From an uncultured Acetatifactor sp. (GTDB taxonomy: Bacteria > Bacillota > Clostridia > Lachnospirales > Lachnospiraceae): DNA of 34,424 nt. Shown one piece after another: positions 8,674 to 16,059 of the stretch. Within the stretch, counting starts at the first letter, position 1, and the number at the start of each line of letters is the position of its first letter. A model generated the notes under the pieces. It was not told the DNA's origin, ran no database searches, and saw only the letters and a list, made by a program, of their open reading frames with translations. Both the position numbers and the translations under genes were made by a program. The DNA is taken from assembly GCA_947625475.1 (NCBI GenBank), contig CANQOL010000035.1:1-34424 (forward strand), read 5' to 3'.

Positions 8674-9740
8674 AAAGGTGGAAGCTTTGGAGCCTTCTTT
8701 TTGTACTGCTGGCAGTCCTCACCCTGTGGGCGGTATCCGCCCAGAGCCGGAGCCTCTCCCCGGAAGGGCTTCTGGCGGCCCTGAAGGAGGCGTCCCCTGT
8801 GTATCTGCTGGGAGCCGGGGCGGGCACGCTGGGATTTCTTGTTTTTGAGGGGGCGGCCCTGCTGGAGATCCTAAAGGCTCTCGGATACCGGCGGAGCGGG
8901 GGAGCGGGTTTTTTGTACTCGGCGGCGGACGTTTACTTTTCCGCCATCACCCCCTCTGCCAGCGGAGGCCAGCCTGCCAGCGCCTTCTTCATGATCCGGG
9001 ACGGGGTGCCCGGGGCAGTGGCCCTTCTGGCCCTGGCAGCCAATCTGATCCTCTACACCCTGGCCCTGCTGGCGGTGGGGCTTGCAGGATGGGGGATCCG
9101 GCCGGAGATCTTTTCCCACTTCGGCGGGGCGGGAGAGCTTTTGATCCTCCTGGGCTTTCTGATCCTGGCAGGACTGACAGTGTTCTTTTGGCTGCTGATT
9201 GCAAGACCCCGGATCTTGGAGAAAATCTGCGGGGGGCTTTTAGAGCTGGGGATCCGGCTGCGGATCGTGAGAAAGCCCGGGAAGCGGCGGGAGAGGCTGG
9301 CGGGGGCCATGGAGCAGTACCGGGCCTGCGCCGGGGTGATGGGCTCCCACAGAGCCGCCTTTTGCAGGGCCTTTGGGTGGAACCTGCTCCAGCGCCTCTC
9401 CCAGATTTCCGTGACCGTGTGGGTGTATCTGGCCTTGGGAGGGGAAGCGGCGGGAGCGCCGGACGTATGGGTGACCCAGAGTTTTGTAACCATCGGAACC
9501 TACAGCGTGCCCATCCCCGGCGGGATGGGAGCCGCGGACTACCTGCTGCTGAAGGGCCTGGGAGCCCTTTTGGGGGAGGAGGCGGCGGTCTGCCTGGGGC
9601 TGATTGCCAGAGGAATGTCCTTTTATCTGTGCATCCTGGTGAGCGGGCTGACCGTGCTGGCGGGAGGAATTGCCGGCAGAAGGCGGAGAAAAAACAGGGC
9701 CACAGGGACACAGGGGGAAACACCTCCTGAGAAGAGGTAG
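8670..9740 (+). CDS. YbhN/MprF-membrane-domain family protein (UPF0104), putative lipid flippase
   Basis: Polytopic membrane protein of 356 residues matching the transmembrane domain of lysylphosphatidylglycerol synthase/flippase MprF, without the soluble aminoacyltransferase domain. Family motifs seen are ITPSASGGQPASAF (about residues 90-103) and the C-terminal VPIPGGMGAADY. Seven or eight hydrophobic segments are evident, and the C-terminal tail is highly basic. Translation is coupled to the PAP2 gene by a 4-base ATGA overlap. Stand-alone members are thought to move lipids or lipid-linked intermediates; a role in distributing phospholipids made by the neighbouring enzymes is inference. Confidence 0.82.
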   Translation: MKRWKLWSLLFVLLAVLTLWAVSAQSRSLSPEGLLAALKEASPVYLLGAGAGTLGFLVFEGAALLEILKALGYRRSGGAGFLYSAADVYFSAITPSASGGQPASAFFMIRDGVPGAVALLALAANLILYTLALLAVGLAGWGIRPEIFSHFGGAGELLILLGFLILAGLTVFFWLLIARPRILEKICGGLLELGIRLRIVRKPGKRRERLAGAMEQYRACAGVMGSHRAAFCRAFGWNLLQRLSQISVTVWVYLALGGEAAGAPDVWVTQSFVTIGTYSVPIPGGMGAADYLLLKGLGALLGEEAAVCLGLIARGMSFYLCILVSGLTVLAGGIAGRRRRKNRATGTQGETPPEKR

Positions 9741-9828
9741 GAGGGGCGTTTTTGGCGGCGGGGAATCGCTGCCGTCAGTGAGGAAAAACCGTCAGAGGGG
9801 ACGGAGAGGGAAAAAGGAGGAGCGGGAG

Positions 9829-10521
9829 ATGATCGGAGTGTTCGACTATACGGTTTGGCTGACATATCTGTCTTTGATTTTTGGAGTGCTGGGGATTATG
9901 GTTTCCCTGCAGCAGACGGGGCATCCCTACATAGGAGTCTTTTTTCTGCTGCTGTGCGGCCTGTGCGACGCCTTTGACGGGAAGGTGGCCAGGACCAAGA
10001 AGGACCGGTCGGAGTTTGCCAAGAAATTTGGGATCCAGATCGATTCTCTGGCGGATCTGGTGTCCTTCGGGGTGCTGCCGGCCTGCATCGGAAACGCCAT
10101 GATCCGGGTCTGCCCCACCATTTCGGAGGTGCCGGATTGGTACCGGAACGGGCGGCCCGCCTTTCCCGGGGTTGCGCTGCTGTATCTGATTATGGTGCTG
10201 TATGCACTGGCAGCCCTGATCCGGCTGGCCTACTTCAATGTGACGGAGGAGGAGAGAAGCCGGGTGGAGAGCGGAAACAGAGTGTATTATACGGGCCTGC
10301 CCGTCACCTCGGCGGCGCTGATCTTTCCCACGGTGCTGCTCTTTCAGCATCTGATCCCGAAGGATATCACCTTGGTCTACTTTGGGGTCATGCTGCTGAC
10401 AGGCTTTTTGTTCCTGGCAAAATGTAAAGTCCGCAAGCCCGGCCTGGGAGGCGTTTTAGCCATGGTGGCCGTGGGGTTTGCGGAATTTGTGCTGCTGGCG
10501 ATGTACCTGAAGTGGAGATAG
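9829..10521 (+). CDS. pssA: CDP-diacylglycerol-serine O-phosphatidyltransferase
   Basis: Membrane enzyme making phosphatidylserine from CDP-diacylglycerol and serine. The 230-residue protein carries the CDP-alcohol phosphatidyltransferase signature in the order DAFDGKVAR, then about twelve residues, then GIQIDSLAD. This supplies the four metal-binding aspartates and the Gly. The segment IDSLADLVSFGVLP is typical of type II phosphatidylserine synthases, as opposed to PgsA. Several hydrophobic segments follow. ATG 9829 is chosen because AAGGAGG lies 8 bases before it; the open frame continues upstream to 9670 without family similarity. The adjacent decarboxylase gene strongly supports the serine-specific assignment. 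Confidence 0.9.
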   Translation: MIGVFDYTVWLTYLSLIFGVLGIMVSLQQTGHPYIGVFFLLLCGLCDAFDGKVARTKKDRSEFAKKFGIQIDSLADLVSFGVLPACIGNAMIRVCPTISEVPDWYRNGRPAFPGVALLYLIMVLYALAALIRLAYFNVTEEERSRVESGNRVYYTGLPVTSAALIFPTVLLFQHLIPKDITLVYFGVMLLTGFLFLAKCKVRKPGLGGVLAMVAVGFAEFVLLAMYLKWR

Positions 10522-10576
10522 CGGGCCGGAGGGAGCGCAGAGGCCCTTTGCGGGATGGGAGAGAAGGGAGAGACGT

Positions 10577-11422
10577 ATGGAAAAACCGGTGAGACCGGAG
10601 AAGGACGGCAGTCTGCTGACATATTTATACGGCCGCAGGGGAGGAAGGCTTCTCTTAAAGCTTTTGTGCGCAAAATGGCCCTCCCGGCTGGCGGGGGCTT
10701 TTCTGGATTCCCGCCTGTCCGCAGGACTGATCGGCCCTTTTATCCGGAAAAACGCAGTCCGGACGGAGGAGTACGAGCCGGGGCCCTACCGGAGCTTTAA
10801 CCAGTTCTTCTGCCGCAGGCCAAGGAAGGGGGCCCGGCCGGTTGACGCGGACCCGAAGGCCCTGATCGCCCCCTGCGACGGGCTTTTGTCCGCCTATCGG
10901 GTCACAAAGGATCTGATCCTTCCGGTGAAGCAGAGCCAGTTTTCCCTGCCCCAGCTCCTTTTTGGGGATCCCGTCTGGCGGGAGTTTGAGGAAGGGCTCT
11001 GCCTGGTGTTCCGGCTGCGGGTGGACCACTGCCACAGGTACTGCTATGTGGACAGCGGGGTAAAAGGGGATAACTTTGCAATCCCGGGAAGGCTTCACAC
11101 GGTGCGCCCCGTGGCCCTCAGAAGGGTGCCTGTGTTCGCGGAAAATGCCAGAGAGTACACGGTGATCGATACGGAACACTTCGGCCGGGTGGTGCAGATG
11201 GAGGTGGGGGCCATGCTGGTGGGCCGGATCTGCAACCGGCAGGGGGCCGGGAGCGTCAGGCGGGGCCGGGAGAAGGGCTGCTTTCTCTACGGAGGCTCCA
11301 CGGTGATCCTTCTGCTGAAAAGGGGCGCGGCCGCGCTTCCCGAAGAGGTCTTTGAGAGCACGCGCAGAGGGCTGGAGATACCGGTGCGGATGGGAGAGAG
11401 GATCGGAACATCCCTTTTATAA
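10577..11422 (+). CDS. psd: Phosphatidylserine decarboxylase proenzyme
   Basis: Converts phosphatidylserine to phosphatidylethanolamine using a pyruvoyl group created by self-cleavage. The 281-residue protein contains the cleavage motif GGST at residues 239-242, with Ser241 as the expected pyruvoyl residue; this replaces the LGST of E. coli. Upstream are APCDG (near residue 97) and RVDHCHRY (near residue 150), the usual Asp/His environment of the proteolytic site, and the QMEVGAMLVGRI segment before the motif. It lies 55 bases after pssA, completing a phosphatidylethanolamine pathway. It is the last gene of this cluster, and no hairpin terminator is apparent before the leuC promoter. Confidence 0.93.
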   Translation: MEKPVRPEKDGSLLTYLYGRRGGRLLLKLLCAKWPSRLAGAFLDSRLSAGLIGPFIRKNAVRTEEYEPGPYRSFNQFFCRRPRKGARPVDADPKALIAPCDGLLSAYRVTKDLILPVKQSQFSLPQLLFGDPVWREFEEGLCLVFRLRVDHCHRYCYVDSGVKGDNFAIPGRLHTVRPVALRRVPVFAENAREYTVIDTEHFGRVVQMEVGAMLVGRICNRQGAGSVRRGREKGCFLYGGSTVILLLKRGAAALPEEVFESTRRGLEIPVRMGERIGTSLL

Positions 11423-11425
11423 AAC

Positions 11426-11454
11426 TTGCAGAGGCGGGAAATCTGTGGTAGGAT
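11426..11454 (+). promoter_or_regulatory. Probable promoter of leuCD
   Basis: TTGCAG (11426-11431) and TAGGAT (11449-11454) are separated by 17 bases, with a TGTGG extended -10 context. It overlaps the end of psd and lies 34 bases before leuC. Confidence 0.55.
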
Positions 11455-11487
11455 AGGGATAAGATTTTTTCGCAGGAGGATTTGGCT

Positions 11488-12750
11488 ATGGGAATGACGA
11501 TGACACAGAAAATCCTGGCCGCAGCCGCAGGGCTTGAAAAGGTGGAAGCCGGACAGCTCATTGAGGCGAAGCTGGATCTGGTGCTGGGCAATGATATCAC
11601 CAGCCCGGTGGCGATCAGGGAAATGGAAAAAATGAAGGTGCAGGGGGTCTTTGACAAGGACAAGATCGCCCTGGTGCCGGATCATTTTGTGCCCAACAAG
11701 GATATTAAATCTGCGGAGCACTGCAAGTGTGTGCGGGAGTTTGCACGGCGCAATGAGATCACCAACTATTTTGAGGTGGGCGAGATGGGCATCGAGCACG
11801 CCCTGCTTCCGGAGAAAGGGCTGACGGTGCCCGGGGACGTGATTATCGGCGCGGACTCCCACACCTGTACATACGGTGCTCTGGGAGCCTTTTCCACCGG
11901 GGTGGGCAGCACGGACATGGCGGCGGGCATGGCCACCGGCATGGCCTGGTTCAAGGTGCCCGGAGCCATACGGTTTTGCCTGGTGGGCAGGCCCGGAGAG
12001 TGGATCAGCGGCAAGGACGTGATCCTGCACATCATCGGGATGATCGGGGTGGACGGCGCCCTGTACAAGTCCATGGAATTTGTGGGGGAGGGCATCCGCT
12101 ATCTGTCCATGGACGACCGGTTCACCATCGCCAACATGGCCATTGAGGCGGGGGGAAAGAACGGGATTTTCCCTGTGGATGAGACGGCCGAGGCATATTT
12201 GAGGGAGCACACCTCCCGGAGCTGGAAGGTCTATGAGGCGGATGAGGATGCGGTGTACGATGAGGAGTACACCATTGACCTGAGCGCCCTTCGTCCCACT
12301 GTGGCCTTTCCCCATCTGCCGGAGAACACCCGCACGGTGGATGAAATCAAGGAGGAAATCCCCATCGACCAGGTGGTCATCGGCTCCTGCACCAACGGCA
12401 GGCTGGAGGATCTGCGGACCGCGGCCAAGGTGCTGAAGGGCAGGAGGGTGAAGAAGGGCCTGCGCTGTATTGTGATCCCGGCCACCCAGGCCATTTACCT
12501 GCAGGCCATGGAGGAAGGGCTTTTAAAGACCTTTATCGAGGCGGGGGCTGTGGTGAGCACTCCCACCTGCGGACCCTGCCTGGGAGGCTACATGGGCATC
12601 CTGGCCAAGGGAGAGCGGTGCGTTTCCACCACCAACCGGAACTTTGTGGGACGGATGGGGGATGTGGAGTCTGAGATCTACCTGGCAAGCCCCGCTGTGG
12701 CGGCCGCCAGCGCCGTCACCGGCAGGATCTCCTGTCCCTGCCAGCTCTAG
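11488..12750 (+). CDS. leuC: 3-isopropylmalate dehydratase, large subunit (archaeal/HacA-type)
   Basis: Iron-sulfur subunit of isopropylmalate isomerase, converting 2-isopropylmalate to 3-isopropylmalate in leucine synthesis. At 420 residues it belongs to the shorter LeuC/HacA group common in clostridia and archaea, not the 466-residue enterobacterial form. The three cluster cysteines are Cys301 in GSCTNGR, and Cys361 and Cys364 in TCGPCLGG. The segments [21 protein letters not shown] and [10 protein letters not shown] are also diagnostic. ATG 11488 is 8 bases after AGGAGG; an in-frame TTG at 11482 is too close to that site. LeuD follows. Homoaconitase-type specificity cannot be excluded from sequence alone, but the ilv genes nearby favour leucine synthesis. 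Confidence 0.93.
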   Translation: MGMTMTQKILAAAAGLEKVEAGQLIEAKLDLVLGNDITSPVAIREMEKMKVQGVFDKDKIALVPDHFVPNKDIKSAEHCKCVREFARRNEITNYFEVGEMGIEHALLPEKGLTVPGDVIIGADSHTCTYGALGAFSTGVGSTDMAAGMATGMAWFKVPGAIRFCLVGRPGEWISGKDVILHIIGMIGVDGALYKSMEFVGEGIRYLSMDDRFTIANMAIEAGGKNGIFPVDETAEAYLREHTSRSWKVYEADEDAVYDEEYTIDLSALRPTVAFPHLPENTRTVDEIKEEIPIDQVVIGSCTNGRLEDLRTAAKVLKGRRVKKGLRCIVIPATQAIYLQAMEEGLLKTFIEAGAVVSTPTCGPCLGGYMGILAKGERCVSTTNRNFVGRMGDVESEIYLASPAVAAASAVTGRISCPCQL

Positions 12751-12779
12751 GGCTGCAATGTAATACAAAATATGCAGGA

Positions 12780-12824
12780 CTGTCCGGGAAAGGAGCGCCG
12801 CGGACAGTATGGTGCTGATTTTTT
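12780..12824 (+). terminator. Hairpin with T tract between leuC and leuD
   Basis: CTGTCCG (12780-12786) pairs with CGGACAG (12801-12807), and a run of six T follows at 12819-12824, about 12 bases past the stem. It lies in the unusually long 186-base leuC-leuD gap and may attenuate leuD expression or simply be an RNA structure. The T tract is too far from the stem for a standard intrinsic terminator. Confidence 0.35.
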
Positions 12825-12936
12825 AAACGGGAATTTGTGTGGGAGCGCTGCAAATTTTCCTAGTGGCAGAAGAGAAATCTGCGGATGCGGTTTCTTATTG
12901 CCCTGTCGCACAAGGCGCTCCGGAATGGAGAATAGG

Positions 12937-13428
12937 ATGAAAGCAAACGGAACGGTTTTTAAATATGGGGACAATGTGGACACGGATGTGATTATCCCCG
13001 CCAGATACCTGAATTCCTCGGACCCGGCGGAGCTGGCGTCCCACTGTATGGAGGATATCGACAAGGATTTTATCAAAAAGGTGAAAAAGGGAGATATCAT
13101 CGTGGCGGACAAGAATTTTGGCTGCGGCTCTTCCCGGGAGCATGCGCCCATCGCCATCAAGGCGGCGGGGGTGAGCTGCGTGATCGCCCAGACTTTTGCC
13201 AGAATTTTTTATCGGAACGCCATCAACATCGGCCTTCCCATCATCGAGTGCCCGGAGGCCAGCCGGGGGATCCAGGACGGGGATCAGGTGGAGGTGGATT
13301 TTGACTCCGGCGTGATCTACAACCGGACCAGGGGAACCCAGTTTCAGGGGCAGGCATTTCCGGAATTCATGCAGAAGATTATCGCCGCCCAGGGGCTGAT
13401 CAACTACATCAACAGCAAGGAAGAATAA
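12937..13428 (+). CDS. leuD: 3-isopropylmalate dehydratase, small subunit
   Basis: Swivelling domain partner of LeuC, 163 residues, the normal length for the archaeal/clostridial form. The protein begins [19 protein letters not shown], the classical N-terminal motif that contributes substrate-binding residues, and contains [21 protein letters not shown] 12937 is chosen because GGAG lies 6 bases upstream and the family motif begins there. The frame stays open back to 12772, but the upstream part has no family resemblance. It follows leuC after 186 bases and is closed by a terminator. LeuA and LeuB are not in the window. Confidence 0.94.
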   Translation: MKANGTVFKYGDNVDTDVIIPARYLNSSDPAELASHCMEDIDKDFIKKVKKGDIIVADKNFGCGSSREHAPIAIKAAGVSCVIAQTFARIFYRNAINIGLPIIECPEASRGIQDGDQVEVDFDSGVIYNRTRGTQFQGQAFPEFMQKIIAAQGLINYINSKEE

Positions 13429-13490
13429 GGCGCGGAATCACCGGGGCCGGGGGAGAAATCCTTCGGCTCTTTTTTTGTGACAAAAATAAT

Positions 13491-13532
13491 GCTCCCCTTT
13501 CAGCAAGAGACCTGAAGGAGGAGCCTTTTTTT
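13491..13532 (+). terminator. Terminator after leuD
   Basis: GCTCCCCTTTCAG (13491-13503) pairs with CTGAAGGAGGAGC (13511-13523) around an 8-base loop, followed within 1-2 bases by seven T. It isolates leuCD from the recombinase region and would stop readthrough into the invertible segment. Confidence 0.8.
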
Positions 13533-13569
13533 ACCCGCAAGGGGCAGCTTCCGTGATGAATTATCGCTC

Positions 13570-13587
13570 ATTTCGACATTTGCGAAA
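13570..13587 (+). repeat. Left inverted repeat of the invertible segment (IRL)
   Basis: The 18 bases ATTTCGACATTTGCGAAA are the exact reverse complement of 14777-14794. The site itself has 5-bp inverted arms (TTTCG and CGAAA) around a 7-base centre, as expected for a tyrosine-recombinase crossover site. It encloses the recombinase gene together with the right copy. Confidence 0.85.
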
Positions 13588-13607
13588 GACACAAAATATA
13601 CTATCAT
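13580..13607 (+). promoter_or_regulatory. Candidate promoter of the recombinase, spanning the inverted repeat edge
   Basis: TTGCGA (13580-13585), inside the left inverted repeat, is followed after 16 bases by TATCAT (13602-13607), inside the segment. Inversion would carry the -10 box away while the other repeat copy regenerates the same -35 box, so the promoter would stay active but point the opposite way. No better promoter is visible before the recombinase gene. The match is moderate and untested. Confidence 0.4.
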
Positions 13608-14776
13608 ACCTGTATCAGATTCTTAGCAAGCATACCACGAAAAGGTATAAATGTCAATAACAGAAAAGAGGGAAAACATGGGAGGAAGTATCTATCTGCG
13701 CCGGGACGGGCGCTACGAGGGGCGCTGCAGGACATCGGGGGAAAACGGCAGACTCTGCTACTTCTATGGCAGAAGCCGGGAAGAGGTAGTGCAAAAAATG
13801 CAGGAATTTTGGGAAAGCCAAAGCTTTGACGACGCACAGCTGACGGTAGAAATGCTTTTTGAGGAATGGCGGGAGGCAATCCGGCTGCGGGTGAAGGAAT
13901 CCACCCTGGCCAATTATGAGGGAAAAGCCAGATCCCATCTTCTTCCTGCCTTTGGAAAACTTCCCATTCAGGATGTGGATCCTGCCAGGCTGCAGTGTTT
14001 CATCTCAGAAAAGCTCGGGAAGGGCCTGTCGGCCGGTTATATTTCCGACATGGTAATTCTGTTTAAGTCCATGATGAAATTTGCCGTCAGCCGCTACAAC
14101 ATCCGAAACCGGATCCAGGAGGTGGTGCTGCCCAAGAAGAAAAGGGCTCAGATCCGTTTGCTGTCAAAAGGCCAGCAGGGGAGTCTGCACCGGTATCTGA
14201 ACGCTCATCCGGATCCAACCTCTCTTGGGGTTGCGCTCTCCCTGTTTACGGGACTGCGCATCGGGGAGCTGTGTGCCCTGAAATGGCGTGATATAGATCT
14301 CTCCGGAAGAAGTCTTCATGTCACCCAGACCCTCCAGCGGATCCGCGCAGAAAAGGGTACAAAGCTGGTGCTGACAGAGCCGAAGAGTGAATCCTCCGTC
14401 AGAGAGATCCCTCTGCCGGAATGCCTGATGCCCATGCTGAGAAAGCTGGCCGGCTCGGGAGAGACATATGTGCTTTCTGGGACGGGAAAACCGGTGGAGC
14501 CCCGCCTGATGCAGTACCGGTTCCAGAGGCTGCTCAAAAAAGCATATCTGCCGTCAATCCATTTCCACGCCCTGCGGCATATGTTTGCCACCAACTGTGT
14601 GGAGATGGGGTTCGACGTGAAGTCCCTGAGCGAGATACTGGGGCATTCCGGGGTGGAGATCACGCTGAACCGGTATGTGCATTCCTCCCTGGAGAGGAAG
14701 AAGCAGTTCATGAAGCGTCTGAGGTTTGCAGCCTGAGTGTTCCCAAGAGAGAGCCTGCCCGCTGCGGGTGATGGAT
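13588..14776. mobile_element. Putative invertible DNA segment (about 1.2 kb) carrying its own recombinase
   Basis: The DNA between the two inverted repeats contains one gene, the recombinase, and its likely promoter. In the orientation shown the gene reads towards the polysaccharide genes and no strong terminator is seen between its stop (14736) and the next start (14851). Inversion would turn the promoter towards leuD. The recombination partner sites are in inverted orientation, so recombination between them should invert and not excise. Confidence 0.65.
13651..14736 (+). CDS. Tyrosine recombinase, apparently catalytically complete (candidate DNA invertase)
   Basis: Site-specific recombinase of 361 residues. 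The N-terminal part has the KREN-x-GGSIYLRRDGRYEGR segment typical of phage-type integrases, then a SAM-like core-binding domain (about 65-150). The catalytic domain keeps all main residues: Arg203 in GLRIGELCAL, His306 and Arg309 in HALRH, His332 in LGHSGV and nucleophile Tyr342 in NRYVH. ATG 13651 is favoured because the conserved KREN segment needs it and AAAGG lies 6 bases upstream; ATG 13678 is an alternative. The gene lies between two perfect 18-bp inverted repeats, so it probably inverts the segment that encodes it. No excisionase, relaxase or phage gene is nearby, which argues against a mobile element integrase. Confidence 0.9.
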   Translation: MSITEKRENMGGSIYLRRDGRYEGRCRTSGENGRLCYFYGRSREEVVQKMQEFWESQSFDDAQLTVEMLFEEWREAIRLRVKESTLANYEGKARSHLLPAFGKLPIQDVDPARLQCFISEKLGKGLSAGYISDMVILFKSMMKFAVSRYNIRNRIQEVVLPKKKRAQIRLLSKGQQGSLHRYLNAHPDPTSLGVALSLFTGLRIGELCALKWRDIDLSGRSLHVTQTLQRIRAEKGTKLVLTEPKSESSVREIPLPECLMPMLRKLAGSGETYVLSGTGKPVEPRLMQYRFQRLLKKAYLPSIHFHALRHMFATNCVEMGFDVKSLSEILGHSGVEITLNRYVHSSLERKKQFMKRLRFAA

Positions 14777-14794
14777 TTTCGCAAATGTCGAAAT
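14777..14794 (-). repeat. Right inverted repeat of the invertible segment (IRR)
   Basis: TTTCGCAAATGTCGAAAT is the perfect reverse complement of the left copy. It lies 40 bases after the recombinase stop codon and 56 bases before the start of the second recombinase-like gene. I found no third copy in the window by eye. Confidence 0.85.
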
Positions 14795-14850
14795 TCAAGA
14801 CATACCTGTGGAGTGAAGAAAGAGTGGAATCCGGAAGCAGAGGGGAGCTC

Positions 14851-16059
14851 ATGAGCAGAAGGAACATAAAAAGCATGTTGTTCGAGGATGGGGCCGGGGA
14901 GTGGCTGGGATGGGTGAGGCAGAGAGTGAAGCCTACCTCTTACGCCCAGTACATAGTGAAATACGAGAAAAACATCCGCCCGTATCTTGGAAAAACAAAG
15001 TGGGCGGAGCTTACGGGCGAGCAGATCAAGGGCCTGGAGAAGCGCCTTCTGGAGGAGGGACTGACACCCCAGTACACCTACGACAACCTGGTGCAGACCA
15101 AGATGATCACCAAGTATGTGTCCCGGGTGTACGGCTGCCCGGACCCGGGGCTGGATGTGGTACTGGAAAAGCCAGGCAAGAACCGGGCCGGCCTGAACGG
15201 CCAGGGGTGGACTGGGCAGAGTGTACAGGGCTGGAATGCGCAGGATCAGGCCGTGCCGGACGGGGGCCTGCAGAAGCAGGCGGCAGACGGGCAGAGTGTA
15301 CAGGGCTGGAATGCGCAGGATCAGACCGTGCCGGACGGGGGCCTGCGGAAGCAGGCGGCAGGCGGCCAGGGTATCCAGGAACAGGCCAGGGACGGCAGCG
15401 GTACACAGGGCCGGTATGGGGACCGCCGGGACGTTCAGAGCCAGAAACAGGGCCGGGAAAGGGGAAGGGGTGAATTTTTGTACGATGAGACCCTCTGTGA
15501 GAGGCTCTGCCAGGCGCTGACAAAGGATCCCACCCCCACCAAGGCGGGGATTCTCTTAACCCTCTTCGGGGGACTGAAGATCGGGGAGCTGTGCGCCCTG
15601 CGGTGGGAGGATGTGAACCTGGATGAGGGCCTGGTCTCGGTGCGCCAGACCCTGCAGCGGATTTCAGTTGGGGAGAACACGGGCCTGGTGCTGATCGACT
15701 TAAAGGGAGGCCCTGGGGAGAGGGTGATCCCCCTGGCCCCGTTCCTGCGGGAGATCCTGGGGAGGCTTCAGGGGGAAAGAGGCACCTTCTTCCTGTCGGG
15801 GAAGGAAACCCCGGTGGAGCCCCGGACCATGCAGTACCGTCTGCGGGCCCTGCTGAAGAGCGAGGGGCTGCCGGATATCAGCTTCAGCAGCCTGCGCAAG
15901 CTCTTTATCAGCCGGTGTATGAGCAGCGGAGTGGATCTGGTGACGATCACAGAGATCCTGGGGAATGCCACGGTGCAGAGTACCTACGCCAGCTGCAGCC
16001 GTCCCAGCCTGCGGAGCAAGATCGAGGCGATCGGCCTGGTGGCGGAGGGGGTAAGGTGA
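14851..16059 (+). CDS. Degenerate tyrosine-recombinase-like protein with repeat-containing linker
   Basis: Paralog of the preceding recombinase (402 residues) that has probably lost catalysis. The core-binding domain spans about 10-100. A low-complexity Gln/Gly/Asp-rich linker (about 108-208) includes two 25-residue repeats. A recognisable catalytic domain follows. Relative to the active neighbour, the first Arg is Lys243 (GLKIGELCAL), HALRH is SSLRK (Ser346, Arg349, Lys350), LGHSG is LGNAT (Asn372), and the tyrosine column is Cys382, with a tyrosine three residues earlier at 379. The frame is intact, so the protein is likely maintained as a binding or regulatory factor. ATG 14851 follows GGGGAG by 3 bases; the frame is open to GTG 14737 across the inverted repeat. 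Its stop overlaps the next start (GTGA), tying it translationally to the first glycosyltransferase gene. Confidence 0.8.
   Translation: MSRRNIKSMLFEDGAGEWLGWVRQRVKPTSYAQYIVKYEKNIRPYLGKTKWAELTGEQIKGLEKRLLEEGLTPQYTYDNLVQTKMITKYVSRVYGCPDPGLDVVLEKPGKNRAGLNGQGWTGQSVQGWNAQDQAVPDGGLQKQAADGQSVQGWNAQDQTVPDGGLRKQAAGGQGIQEQARDGSGTQGRYGDRRDVQSQKQGRERGRGEFLYDETLCERLCQALTKDPTPTKAGILLTLFGGLKIGELCALRWEDVNLDEGLVSVRQTLQRISVGENTGLVLIDLKGGPGERVIPLAPFLREILGRLQGERGTFFLSGKETPVEPRTMQYRLRALLKSEGLPDISFSSLRKLFISRCMSSGVDLVTITEILGNATVQSTYASCSRPSLRSKIEAIGLVAEGVR
15214..15363 (+). repeat. Two 75-bp direct repeats inside the recombinase-like gene
   Basis: Units at 15214-15288 and 15289-15363 are almost identical; I see two substitutions, changing Ala to Thr and Gln to Arg. 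The period is a multiple of three, so copy number can change without a frameshift. The repeats encode the QSVQGWNAQDQ-type linker between the DNA-binding and catalytic-like domains. Confidence 0.9.

Noticed and set aside
12772..12936. Upstream extension of LeuD
   Set aside because: The conserved LeuD start [17 protein letters not shown] lies at 12937 with a ribosome binding site; the extension has no similarity.
13570..14794. The 18-bp repeats as attL/attR of an integrated mobile element
   Set aside because: The copies are in inverted, not direct, orientation and enclose only the recombinase gene; integration would leave direct repeats and normally more cargo.
15915..16055. Upstream extension of the first GlfT2-like gene
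   Set aside because: It overlaps the recombinase-like gene in another frame; GTG 16056 with GGAGGGGG and stop overlap is the sensible start.
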